From positions 124,001 to 188,000 of the forward strand of contig CAVXQE010000002.1 in assembly GCA_963763755.1 (NCBI GenBank): a stretch of 64,000 nucleotides of DNA, written 5' to 3'. This DNA is from Gaiellasilicea sp963763755. Its GTDB lineage: Bacteria; Actinomycetota; Thermoleophilia; Gaiellales; Gaiellaceae. Under the pieces are notes generated by a model. That model saw only the letters and a program-made list of their open reading frames with translations. It did not search any database and was not told the origin of the DNA. Within the stretch, counting starts at the first letter, position 1; every line of letters starts with the position of its first letter. This document shows positions 27,171 to 35,231 of this stretch, piece after piece. Made by a program: the position numbers and the translations under genes.

Positions 27171-27334
27171 TGCTCGGGGCAGACGCGGCCGTCGATGATG
27201 CGGCCGCAGGAGGGGCAGACGCGCTTGCGCCGCTTGCGCTCGAGCGCCTGCTTCTTCAGGCCGGTGAAGAACATCGTGTAGCCGATCGCCATCGTCAGAG
27301 CGGCGAGGAGAGCGATCTGTGGGTCAGGCGTCAT
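27167..27334 (-). CDS. 55-residue membrane zinc-ribbon protein
   Basis: ATG 27334 starts 11 bases inside the 3' end of the upstream recombinase gene. Residues 6-26 form one hydrophobic helix (QIALLAALTMAIGYTMFFTG). A basic linker (LKKQALERKRRKR) and a C-terminal zinc-ribbon-like CPSCGRIIDGRVCPEH (Cys 40, 43 and 52, His 55) follow. The stop interlocks with the purK stop (CTAG). It is the last gene of the Xer unit. No known family is assigned. The topology suggests a cytoplasmic zinc knuckle tethered to the membrane. Confidence 0.65.
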   Translation of the reverse strand: MTPDPQIALLAALTMAIGYTMFFTGLKKQALERKRRKRVCPSCGRIIDGRVCPEH

Positions 27335-28268
27335 CAGAGATCCTCGTCGGAGTCGTCCGTCGTCGCGCGTGAGGGTGCGCGCGAAAGTACAACTCCCGGC
27401 GCCGCCGATCGGATACGTGCGTGTACAGCTCGGTCGTGGAGAGGTCGGCGTGGCCGAGCATCTCCTGGACGCTGCGGAGGTCGGCGCCCCCCTCGAGGAG
27501 GTGGGTGGCGAACGAGTGCCGGAGCAGGTGAGGGTGCACGCGCAGCGGGTCCAGTCCTGCCTTTTCGGCGAGGCGGCGAAGGATCAGGAAGGCGCCGGCA
27601 CGTGTCAGCGGCCCGCCGCGGGCGTTCAGGAACAGCTCGGGCCGGGTGCGGCGATCGAGGTGAGGGCGGCCCATCGCGATGTAGCGCCGAAGCGCCTCGA
27701 CGGCTGGGCGGCCGAGCGGGACGATCCGCTCCTTCGAGCCCTTGCCGAGCGCGCGCACGATCCGGTCGTCCAGGTCGACCGAGCGCCGGTGCAGGCCGGT
27801 CGCCTCGCTGACGCGCAGCCCGGCGCCGTACATCAGCTCGACGAGCGCACGGTCGCGCATCGCGCGCGGCGTCGTCCCCGAAGCGGCCTCGATCAGCCGC
27901 TCGGCCTCGGAGGGCGACAGCGTGCGCGGGAGAGTCCGGGCCCGCCGGGGAAGCTGAAGGGCTGCGGCCGGATTGTCGTGGCGTGCGCCGAGCAGCATCT
28001 GGTGCCGGAAGAACGAGCGGACTGCAGCGACACGCCGGGCTGCGGTCGAAGAAGCGAGACCGGCCGCGCGCATCTCGGCGAGCCAGCGCTCGAGCTCCTC
28101 GGTCGTCGCCTGCATCACCGGCCCTCCACGCCACGCTGCGAGCTGTGCGAGGTCGCGGCGATAGGCGTCGACGGTACGGGGCGCCCGCCGCGTCGCCAGC
28201 AGCGCGAGGAAGCTGTCGAGATCAGGGTCCGGGCGGCTCGTCACGGCCCGGTACCGGTTCCCCGCCAC
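27324..28268 (-). CDS. xerD: Tyrosine recombinase XerC/XerD family (XerD-like)
   Basis: 314-residue site-specific recombinase, probably resolving chromosome dimers at dif. The N-terminal SAM-like core-binding domain (LDSFLALLATRRAPRTVDAY) is followed by the catalytic domain with Arg in GAGLRVSEATGL, Lys in GKGSKERIVPLG, HxxR in HPHLLRHSFATHLLEGGADL, His in LGHADLSTTELYTHV, and the nucleophile Tyr in the same segment. All catalytic residues are present. A second Xer gene ends 15 bp upstream on the same strand. The N-terminal start (28268) could be slightly downstream at a later start codon. XerD versus XerC is a guess from order only. Confidence 0.88.
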   Translation of the reverse strand: MAGNRYRAVTSRPDPDLDSFLALLATRRAPRTVDAYRRDLAQLAAWRGGPVMQATTEELERWLAEMRAAGLASSTAARRVAAVRSFFRHQMLLGARHDNPAAALQLPRRARTLPRTLSPSEAERLIEAASGTTPRAMRDRALVELMYGAGLRVSEATGLHRRSVDLDDRIVRALGKGSKERIVPLGRPAVEALRRYIAMGRPHLDRRTRPELFLNARGGPLTRAGAFLILRRLAEKAGLDPLRVHPHLLRHSFATHLLEGGADLRSVQEMLGHADLSTTELYTHVSDRRRRELYFRAHPHARRRTTPTRISDDA

Positions 28269-28283
28269 GGCCTCGCATCCTGC

Positions 28284-29117
28284 TTACGACCGCGGATGAG
28301 AGGAGTCGTAGACGCGGCGGAGCCGGCGCGCATCGACGTGGCTGTAGACCTGCGTGGTCGAGAGCGACGAGTGTCCGAGGAGCTCCTGGATGGTCCGCAG
28401 ATCGGCGCCGCCCTCGAGCAGGTGGGTGGCGAACGAGTGGCGCAGCCGGTGCGGGTGGGGGAGGAGGCGGCGGAGCGTGCTCGTGTCGAGCCGCCGGCCG
28501 CGGGTGGAGAGAAAGAGCGCGTCATTCGCGCCCCGGGCGAGCTCCGGTCTTGCGTCGCGCAGGTACCGCGCGACGACATGGGCTGCCTCCTCGCCCAGCG
28601 GGACGACGCGCTCCTTGCCGCCCTTGCCGCGCACGCGCACGTGCTCCTGCTCGAAGTCGACGTCGCCGAGGTCGAGCCCCACCGCCTCGGCGCTGCGGAG
28701 GCCGGCGGAGTAGACGAGCTCGACGAGCGCGTGGTTGCGCAGGGCGAGCGGCCCCTCGCCGTCGAGCGAGTCCACGATCGACTCGATCTCCTCGCGCTTC
28801 GGCGCCTCCGGCAGGCGCTGGGGGCGGCGCGGCCCGAGTGACGCATCCGGGACGCGGGTGGGGCCGAGCGTGAACCGGAGAAAGGAGCGCACGGCGGCCA
28901 GGTTGCGGGCGATCGTGGCCGGCGCGAGCCCGTTGCGCGAGCGGCCGAGCTCCGACGCGTAGTCGACGAGCACACGGACGTCGATCTCCTCGACCGTGGT
29001 GCCTCGCTGCTCGAGCCAGTCGCCGAAGCGGCGCAGGTCGGCCGCATAGGCGCGGCGCGTCGACTCGGCGAGCGACGGCGAGTCGAGGAACCGGTCGATC
29101 GCGGCTTCGGTCTGCAT
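28284..29117 (-). CDS. xerC: Tyrosine recombinase XerC/XerD family (XerC-like), second copy
   Basis: 277 residues from ATG 29117 (MQTEAAIDRFLDSPSLAEST). Catalytic residues: Arg in SAGLRSAEAVGL, Lys in GKGGKERVVPLG, HxxR in HPHRLRHSFATHLLEGGADL, His in LGHSSLSTTQVYSHV with the Tyr nucleophile. The stretch between LDTSTLRRLL and PHPHRLRH is about 10-12 residues shorter than in its neighbour, a small deletion before box II. The gene is divergent from a hydrolase gene, with 27 bp between them. Tandem XerC/XerD genes are unusual because the two usually lie at separate loci. Confidence 0.86.
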   Translation of the reverse strand: MQTEAAIDRFLDSPSLAESTRRAYAADLRRFGDWLEQRGTTVEEIDVRVLVDYASELGRSRNGLAPATIARNLAAVRSFLRFTLGPTRVPDASLGPRRPQRLPEAPKREEIESIVDSLDGEGPLALRNHALVELVYSAGLRSAEAVGLDLGDVDFEQEHVRVRGKGGKERVVPLGEEAAHVVARYLRDARPELARGANDALFLSTRGRRLDTSTLRRLLPHPHRLRHSFATHLLEGGADLRTIQELLGHSSLSTTQVYSHVDARRLRRVYDSSHPRS

Positions 29118-29144
29118 CCAGACCGCTTTCCCTAGAGTCGGGGC

Positions 29145-29795
29145 ATGTCCTTCGCTCTTCCCACCGGCGCCGAGGCCCGCTGGACCGGCACGCCCGGGCC
29201 GCGGGCCGTGATCTGCGTGAACGGCGGCACCGCAGCCGAGCACCCGGGCACGTGGAGTGCATCGATCGAGTGGCTCGTCGAGCGCCTGGCGGCGGACGGC
29301 ACGTCGCTGCCCTTTCTGGAGGTGCGCTACCGCATCAAGTCCTGGCGGCGCCTGCCGCTCTGCATCGAGGACGCCCGCTCGGCGATCGAGGTCGCACGCG
29401 CCGCCGGCGCGGAGGAGATCGCACTCGTCGGCTTCTCGATGGGCGGCGCCGTCTCGGTGCACGTCGCGGACGATCCGGCGGTCTCGACGGTGATCGCCCT
29501 TGCGCCCTGGCTCTACCCGGAGCTCGACGTCTCGCCGCTCGACGGCCGGCGCTTCGCGGTCCTGCACGGCTCGCTCGATCGTGGCCTGCCCGGTGTGCCG
29601 GGCGTCAGACCAGAGCTCTCGCTGAAGGGGTACGAGCGCGCGAAGGCACGAGGAGTGGATGCGTCGCGGCAGGTGATCCGCGGCGCCATTCACCCGATCG
29701 CGCTTCGGACGCCGTGGGGGAGAACGGTGCCCATGCCGCGCGCCGGCCGTTGGGCGGACCTGGTCGGCGGCGAGCTGGCGCGACTGTGCACGTAG
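29145..29795 (+). CDS. Alpha/beta hydrolase family protein
   Basis: 216 residues from ATG 29145. Nucleophile elbow GFSMGG (VGFSMGGAVSVHVADDP, ~residue 100), oxyanion region VNGGTAAEHPG, and a catalytic His in IRGAIHPIAL near the C-terminus. It has no signal peptide and is small for the family (dienelactone-hydrolase-like size). The substrate is unknown. It overlaps the plsC start by 10 bases, so it may work on lipids, but this is only context. Confidence 0.8.
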   Translation: MSFALPTGAEARWTGTPGPRAVICVNGGTAAEHPGTWSASIEWLVERLAADGTSLPFLEVRYRIKSWRRLPLCIEDARSAIEVARAAGAEEIALVGFSMGGAVSVHVADDPAVSTVIALAPWLYPELDVSPLDGRRFAVLHGSLDRGLPGVPGVRPELSLKGYERAKARGVDASRQVIRGAIHPIALRTPWGRTVPMPRAGRWADLVGGELARLCT

Positions 29796-30359
29796 GGCTC
29801 TACCGGGCCGTCCGCGGAGCGGTGTACGTGCTCGCCCGCGTGCTGTATCGAATCGAGATCGTCGGGCCGCGTGCCGCCGGGGCCGTGCGTGGTGGCGGCG
29901 AACCACGAGTCGCTGCTCGACCCGCCGCTGCTCGCGCTCGTCACTCGCCGACCACTGCACTTCCTGGCCAAGGTCGAGCTCTGGCGCTATCGGCCGGGCG
30001 CGTGGCTGATGGATGCCCTGGGCGGGATTCCGATCCGGCGCGACCGGCGGGATCTGCTCTCGGTCGGGCGCGCCGAGGAGCTCCTGCGGGCGGGCGAGTG
30101 CGTGGCGATCTTCCCGCAGGGCACGGTGACCGGCGGCGCCTGGACGCGCGGCGCAGCCCGGCTCGCGCTCGCGACCGGCGTGCCGATCGTCCCGGTCCGC
30201 ATCGTCGGCACCGCCCGCGCGCTCTCGCACCGCCGCATCCGCTTCTCGAAGATCCGGATCGTCGTCGGCGAGCCGATCCAGGTCGCCGCCGCCCGGCCGA
30301 CCGTTGCCGGCTCGCGCGCGCTGACCCGCGAGTTGCAGGAACGAGTTGAGGGATTGTGA
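29786..30359 (+). CDS. plsC: 1-acyl-sn-glycerol-3-phosphate acyltransferase (one frameshift)
   Basis: Acylates lysophosphatidic acid at the membrane. GTG 29786 (VHVGLYRAVRGAVYVLARVL). The frame slips near 29870, then CVVAANHESLLDPPLLALVT carries the NHX4D catalytic motif. RRPLHFLAKVELWRYRPGAW, GGIPIRRDRRD (glycerophosphate binding) and CVAIFPQGTVTGG (the FPEGT block, here FPQGT) follow. About 190 residues, a normal PlsC size. It is coupled to the upstream hydrolase by overlap. Confidence 0.88.
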
Positions 30360-30433
30360 TCTTCCGCATCCCGACCTACTCTCCGAGCGTCTGAAGCTTG
30401 TCTGTTCGTCAATTCGCGTAGAGGGGATCCTTC

Positions 30434-31583
30434 ATGAGAAGTCGCACTCTGGTCGGCGTTGGTCGTGCTGGCTGTCATCCTGCTCGTTCCGGGCACGGCG
30501 GGAAGCGCCGAGCAGCCGCAGAGATTCATCGTCGTCTTCAAGGATTTCGCGACGCCGCAGGCCGCCCCGGCGGCGCGTGAGATCTCCGGGCGGTTCGGAG
30601 CGCGGCCGGATGCCGTCTACGAGCACGCCTTGAAGGGTTTCGCCGTCTCGTTGCCTCCCGGACTTGCCACTAAGCTTGCGGCGGACGACCGCGTCGCCTA
30701 CGTCGAGCAGGACGCCGAGGTCACGACGACGGCGACTCAGACCGGGGCAACCTGGGGTCTGGACCGGATCGACCAGCGCGCGCTGCCGCTGAGCGGGACG
30801 TACTCGTACACCGCGACGGGCTCGGGCGTCACCGCGTACATCATCGACACCGGCATCCGCTTCAGCCACGCAGAGTTCGGCGGCAGGGCAACCAGTGGCT
30901 ACGACGCCGTCGACGGCGGCACGGCGGATGACTGCAACGGACACGGCACGCACGTCGCCGGCACCGTCGGCGGATCGAGCTACGGCGTCGCGAAGAGCGT
31001 TGCGCTCGTCGCCGTCCGCGTGCTCGACTGCGGCGGTAGCGGCTCGACCGCAGGCGTGATCGCCGGAATCGACTGGGTGACTGGGAACCATGCCCCAGGG
31101 GCGCCGGCCGTGGCGAACATGAGCCTCGGCGGCGGCGCGTCGACCGCGCTCGACACCGCTGTTCAGAACTCGATCGGGGACGGCGTCAGCTACGCAATCG
31201 CCGCCGGTAACGGCAACCAGGGCGGCCGCGCGCAGGACGCGTGCAAGTACTCGCCTGCGCGGGTCTCCGAGGCGATGACGGTCGGAGCGACGGACAAGAC
31301 AGACACGAAGACGTCGTGGTCGAACTACGGCAACTGCGTGGACTGGTTCGCACCGGGACTCTCGATCACCTCGGCCTGGAATACGAGCGACACGGCGACG
31401 AACACGATCAGCGGGACGTCGATGGCGACGCCGCACACGACCGGTGTCGCAGCGCTCTATCTCCAGGGGAACCCAGGCGCATCGCCGGCAACCGTTCGGA
31501 CGGCCCTCTACGACAACACGACGAAGGGCGTCGTCAAGTCGTCGAAGACCGCGAACAACCACCTGCTCTTCTCCAACTACTAG
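30434..31583 (+). CDS. Secreted subtilisin-family serine protease (S8, aqualysin/proteinase-K type)
   Basis: ATG 30434 with GAGGGG upstream; a one-base slip just after the start restores the signal peptide LVVLAVILLVPGTAGSAE. An I9 propeptide (FIVVFKDFATPQAAPAAREI ... DRVAYVEQDAEV) precedes the mature protease starting near ATWGLDRIDQRALPLSG. The catalytic triad is complete: Asp in YIIDTGIRFSHAEFGG, His in NGHGTHVAGTVGG, Ser in ISGTSMATPHTTGVAALY, with oxyanion Asn in AAGNGN. It ends shortly after the catalytic domain with no extra C-terminal domains. Extracellular proteolysis is the expected role. A strong terminator follows. Confidence 0.93.
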
Positions 31584-31625
31584 GAAAGAGCCGCGGGCGC
31601 GCAGCGCCCCTTCAGGGATTTTCAC

Positions 31626-31660
31626 GACGAGGGATCCGCTTCTGCGGATCCCTCGTCTTT
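31626..31660 (+). terminator. Rho-independent terminator after the subtilase gene
   Basis: A perfect 14-bp stem, GACGAGGGATCCGC (31626-31639) and GCGGATCCCTCGTC (31644-31657), closes a TTCT loop and is followed by TTT. It lies 43 bp after the protease stop and before the ABC transporter gene. Confidence 0.85.
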
Positions 31661-31719
31661 GCGCTAAAGAGCAGCGCCTGCACGCCGCAGGCCCTCACGC
31701 GCTCCGTACCCTGTGCGTG

Positions 31720-33516
31720 ATGCCACGTGGACGGGGACGCGCGTTCGATCAGCTGGAGCCGCCGGAGCGGCCGACTGATCCTGCCGTTCGTCGTGCCTAC
31801 CTGAGGCGGATCGTCGCCCTCTTCCGGCCCTACCGCCGCAGGCTGGCAGGCGTTCTCGGCCTGATCCTCTTCTCGTCCGCGCTCGGTGTCGTCCCCGCGC
31901 TTCTGCTGAGGGCGGTGATCGACGATGCGCTTCCGAACTCCGACCTCCGGCTTCTGAACTGGCTGGTCGCCGGGATGGTCGGGATCGCGATCGTCACCGG
32001 TGCACTCGGCGTCGTCCAGACCCTGCTCTCGAACCAGGTCGGGCAGCAGGTGATGCATGACCTGCGCACAGCTGTCTACGAGCACCTGCAGCGGCTCTCA
32101 CTCGCCTTCTTCACCCGCACGCGGACCGGCGAGGTGCAGTCGCGGCTTGCGAACGACATCGGCGGCGTGCAGGAGGTCGTCACCTCGACCGCGACGTCCA
32201 TCGTCGCCAACGTGACGACGGTGCTGGCGACCGTCGTCGCGATGTTCATCCTCGACTGGAAGCTGACCCTGTTCGCGCTCGCGCTGTTGCCCATCTTCGT
32301 CTGGTTGACGAAGCGAGTCGGCGACCAACGGCGGAAGGTCGCCAAGGTGCGGCAGGAGTCGATGGCGGACATCTCGAGCCTCGTCCAGGAGTCGCTCTCC
32401 GTCTCGGGCATCCTCCTCGGCAAGACGATGGGCCGCTCCGGCGAGCTCGCGGGCCGCTTCCGGACCGAGTCGGGACGCCTCGCCGACCTCGAGGTCCGGA
32501 GCCGGATGACCGGCCGCTGGATGATGGCCTCGATCCAGACCTCGTTCGCGATCATGCCGGCGCTCGTCTATCTCTTTGCCGGCCATTTCGCCGGCGCGGT
32601 CTCCATCGGCACCGTCGTTGCGTTCACGACGCTGCAGGCGCGGCTCTTCTTCCCGGTCGGCTCGCTGCTCGGCGTCTCGCTCGAGGTGCAGACGTCGCTC
32701 GCGCTCTTCGACCGCGTCTTCGAGTATCTCGACCACCCGATCGACATCGAAGAGGGGACGAGGACGCTCGACGCGCCGCGAGGCGACGTGGCCTTCGACC
32801 ATGTCTGGTTCCGCTACGAGGATGCAGCCTGGACGCTGCAGGACGTCACCTTCGATGTGCCCGCCGGAACGAAGACCGCACTCGTCGGCGAGACCGGCTC
32901 GGGAAAGACGACCGCCGGCTATCTGGTGGCACGCCTCTACGACGCCCCAGACGGCACGGTGACGATCGACGGCGTCGACGTGCGGGAGCTGACGTTCGAT
33001 TCGCTCGCGAATGCGGTCGGGGTCGTCTCCCAGGAGACGTACCTCTTTCACGCGACGGTTCGGGACAACCTCCGGTTCGCGCGCCCGGAGGCGACCGACG
33101 AGGAGGTCGAGGAAGCCGCGCGCGCTGCACAGATCCACGATCTGATCGCGCGTCTTCCCGAGGGGTACGACACGGTCGTCGGCGAGCGCGGCTACCGCTT
33201 CTCGGGCGGCGAGCGCCAGCGGATCGCGATCGCGCGGACGATCCTGCGCAACCCGCCGATCCTCGTCCTCGACGAGGCCACCTCGGCGCTCGACACCCAG
33301 ACCGAGCGTGCGGTGCAGGAAGCGCTCGAACGGCTCGCCGAGGGCAGGACGACGATCGCGATCGCACACCGTCTGTCCACCGTCCGCGACGCGGATCAGA
33401 TCGTGGTGCTCGACCGCGGCATCGTGGTCGAGATCGGGACGCACGAGGAGCTGATCGCCGCCGGCGGCCGCTACGCCTCGCTCGTCTCCCGCGACACCGA
33501 GGAGGTTCTCCAGTGA
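31720..33516 (+). CDS. ABC transporter, fused membrane and ATP-binding domains (exporter, MsbA/multidrug type)
   Basis: About 598 residues from ATG 31720 (MPRGRGRAFDQLEPPERPTD). The N-terminal six-helix ABC_membrane domain (LAGVLGLILFSSALGVVPAL to MPALVYLFAGHFAGAVSIGT) has the usual coupling segment RLSLAFFTRTRTGEVQSRLA. The ATPase has Walker A VGETGSGKTT, Q-loop VVSQETYLFHATVRDNL, signature YRFSGGERQRIAIARTI, Walker B ILVLDEATSALD and the switch His in IAHRLST. It works as a homodimer or heterodimer. The exported substrate cannot be predicted. A start at GTG 31717 is equally possible. The stop overlaps a small UBP zinc-finger gene. Confidence 0.93.
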   Translation: MPRGRGRAFDQLEPPERPTDPAVRRAYLRRIVALFRPYRRRLAGVLGLILFSSALGVVPALLLRAVIDDALPNSDLRLLNWLVAGMVGIAIVTGALGVVQTLLSNQVGQQVMHDLRTAVYEHLQRLSLAFFTRTRTGEVQSRLANDIGGVQEVVTSTATSIVANVTTVLATVVAMFILDWKLTLFALALLPIFVWLTKRVGDQRRKVAKVRQESMADISSLVQESLSVSGILLGKTMGRSGELAGRFRTESGRLADLEVRSRMTGRWMMASIQTSFAIMPALVYLFAGHFAGAVSIGTVVAFTTLQARLFFPVGSLLGVSLEVQTSLALFDRVFEYLDHPIDIEEGTRTLDAPRGDVAFDHVWFRYEDAAWTLQDVTFDVPAGTKTALVGETGSGKTTAGYLVARLYDAPDGTVTIDGVDVRELTFDSLANAVGVVSQETYLFHATVRDNLRFARPEATDEEVEEAARAAQIHDLIARLPEGYDTVVGERGYRFSGGERQRIAIARTILRNPPILVLDEATSALDTQTERAVQEALERLAEGRTTIAIAHRLSTVRDADQIVVLDRGIVVEIGTHEELIAAGGRYASLVSRDTEEVLQ

Positions 33517-33773
33517 GCTGTACCCATCTCGACACCATCCGGCCGGTGACGCCGAGCGCTGCCGGCTGCGAGGAGTGCCTGCAGACCGGCTCGCGCTGGG
33601 TGCATCTGCGGCTCTGTCTCGCGTGCGGCCACGTCGGCTGCTGCGACAGCTCGCCGAACAAGCACGCGTCGAAGCACTCGCACACGACTGGCCACCCGCT
33701 CGTCAGGTCGTTCGAGCCGGGTGAGAACTGGATCTGGTGCTACGTCGACGAGGTGGCGATGGAGCCGGCCTAG
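33513..33773 (+). CDS. UBP-type zinc finger protein
   Basis: 86 residues from GTG 33513, overlapping the ABC transporter stop. The Zn-UBP fold is shown by SCTHLDTIRPVTPS, CEECLQTGSRWVHLRLCLAC, GHVGCCDSSPNKHASKHSHT and TGHPLVRSFEPGENWIWCYV: the Cys/His spacing and the C-terminal W-x-W-C are characteristic. Stand-alone bacterial copies are common in actinobacteria next to transporters or redox genes. Their role is not established. It may bind a peptide C-terminus, as eukaryotic domains do. Confidence 0.9.
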   Translation: MSCTHLDTIRPVTPSAAGCEECLQTGSRWVHLRLCLACGHVGCCDSSPNKHASKHSHTTGHPLVRSFEPGENWIWCYVDEVAMEPA

Positions 33774-34783
33774 AGCGCGGCGAGGAGCAGTTCGGCCGGA
33801 AGGGCGTGAACCGTATTGCCGTCGTGTCCGGTCATCGTCTCGGCGGCGAGCATGGCGTTCAGGATCGACTCCTCGACCGCGTCGATCACGGCCTCGTAGA
33901 GCGAGTTGATCCGGCTGTCGTTCAGCATCCTGAGCGGGATCTCGCCCTCGTCGCTCTCGAGCGCCCGGTTTCCGGTCGCGAAGCAGAACCCGAAATCACC
34001 GCTCGAGTGCTCGCCCATGCCGCCGGTGCGCGCGATTCCGAAGCCGGCGCGGCGGGCGAGCCGTTCGCACTGGAGCGGGAGCAGCGGCGCGTCCGTCGCG
34101 ATCAGGACGATGATCGAGCCGGCGCCTTCGGGTGTTCCCGGCAGCGGCACGACGTCAGGCCCGATCCTCTCGCCGACGGGGGCGCCGTTGACGCGCAGAC
34201 GCGCCCGCTGGCCGTGGTTCGCCTGCACGAGGACGCCGACCATCCACCCGTCCTGAGCGACTCGCGACGAGGTGCCGATTCCGCCCTTGAACCCGTGGCA
34301 GACCATGCCGGTGCCGCCGCCGACGGCGCCCTCGTCGACCGGGCCGTCGCTCGCCCGCTCGAACGCCTCCTGCACGTGCTCGGCCTTGACGTGGAAGCCG
34401 TTGATGTCGTTCAGGAAGCCGTCCCAGGTCTCGCCCACGACGGGGAGGCTCCAGTCGTGCTCGCCGGGGTCGACCGCTGCGACGAGTGCATCGCGAACGA
34501 CTCCCACCGAGTGCGTGTTCGTGAGGCCGATCGGCGTCGTCAGCTGGCCCGAGTCGCGCACCCACTCGAGCCCGGTCAGCTCGCCGTTGCCGTTGATCCG
34601 GTGCGCGCCGGCGAAGAGCGGCTCGGGCGGCGGGACGACGACGGTGACTCCGGTCCGGACGTCCTCGCCTTCGATCAGCGTCGTGTGTCCGACCCTGACC
34701 CCGGGTACGTCGGTGATCGCATTCTCGGCCCCGGTCGGGAGCCTGCCGATCTCGATCCCCAGGTCGCGTGCGCGCGGCTGCAC
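33770..34783 (-). CDS. P1 family peptidase (DmpA/BapA-type, S58)
   Basis: 337 residues from ATG 34783. Ntn-hydrolase-like aminopeptidase that self-cleaves before a Ser or Thr. Signatures: AITDVPGVRVGHTTLIEGED, TPIGLTNTHSVGVVRDALV, GAVGGGTGMVCHGFKGGIGT followed by SSR (processing site and nucleophile), and IATDAPLLPLQCERLARRAG near the C-terminus. Relatives cleave N-terminal D- or beta-amino acids or act as L-aminopeptidases. The gene converges on the UBP gene with a 4-bp overlap. Confidence 0.92.
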   Translation of the reverse strand: MQPRARDLGIEIGRLPTGAENAITDVPGVRVGHTTLIEGEDVRTGVTVVVPPPEPLFAGAHRINGNGELTGLEWVRDSGQLTTPIGLTNTHSVGVVRDALVAAVDPGEHDWSLPVVGETWDGFLNDINGFHVKAEHVQEAFERASDGPVDEGAVGGGTGMVCHGFKGGIGTSSRVAQDGWMVGVLVQANHGQRARLRVNGAPVGERIGPDVVPLPGTPEGAGSIIVLIATDAPLLPLQCERLARRAGFGIARTGGMGEHSSGDFGFCFATGNRALESDEGEIPLRMLNDSRINSLYEAVIDAVEESILNAMLAAETMTGHDGNTVHALPAELLLAAL

Positions 34784-34792
34784 GCCGCGAGC

Positions 34793-35173
34793 CTAGCCGC
34801 CGACGACGATCGTTCCTTCCATCCCCTGCTCGCGATGGCCGTCGACGGGACAGTAGAACTCGTACTCGCCCGGCTTGAGATCGACGGTGAGCGCTGTCGT
34901 CGCCCCGCCGTCGATCTCATCCGACTCCTCCTCGATCCCCTGTCCCTCGATTTCGAGCGCGTGCGTGACCTGGCCGTCGTTGATGAGCGTGAACGTCATC
35001 TCACCGGACTTGGCGAGCTCGACCGTGGACGGGTCGAATTTGAAGTCGGTCGCCGTGAGCTCGACGGAGCCTCTTCCGCCGCCACTGGTGTCGCCGGCGG
35101 CCTGGTCGTTGCTGTCGTCGCCTCCGCAGCCCGCGAGGAGGACGACGCCCAGTAGCAGCAGCACACGCCTCAT
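34793..35173 (-). CDS. Cupredoxin-fold lipoprotein (plastocyanin-like)
   Basis: 126 residues from ATG 35173. A lipobox (RRVLLLLGVVLLAGCGGDDS) anchors it outside the membrane, followed by a Ser/Gly/Asp linker. The cupredoxin domain has the type-1 copper ligands His in GQVTHALEIEG, and Cys, His and Met in YEFYCPVDGHREQGMEG. A small extracytoplasmic electron carrier or copper protein is expected. It converges with no gene and lies divergent from pckA. Confidence 0.9.
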   Translation of the reverse strand: MRRVLLLLGVVLLAGCGGDDSNDQAAGDTSGGGRGSVELTATDFKFDPSTVELAKSGEMTFTLINDGQVTHALEIEGQGIEEESDEIDGGATTALTVDLKPGEYEFYCPVDGHREQGMEGTIVVGG

Positions 35174-35231
35174 GACCGTTCTACGACTTCCTCGCCGGGT
35201 TGGATTGCCCTTGCGTAGGATGTGCCGCGCG

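Noticed and set aside
27324..29117. The two tyrosine recombinases as integrases of a mobile element
   Set aside because: Their size, HxxR context and flanking housekeeping genes fit XerC/XerD; no tRNA attachment site, excisionase or phage genes lie nearby.
30434..31583. The subtilase as a leader-peptide protease of a RiPP cluster
   Set aside because: It has its own signal peptide, propeptide and terminator, and lies 18 kb from the Asp-rich peptide with no linking genes.
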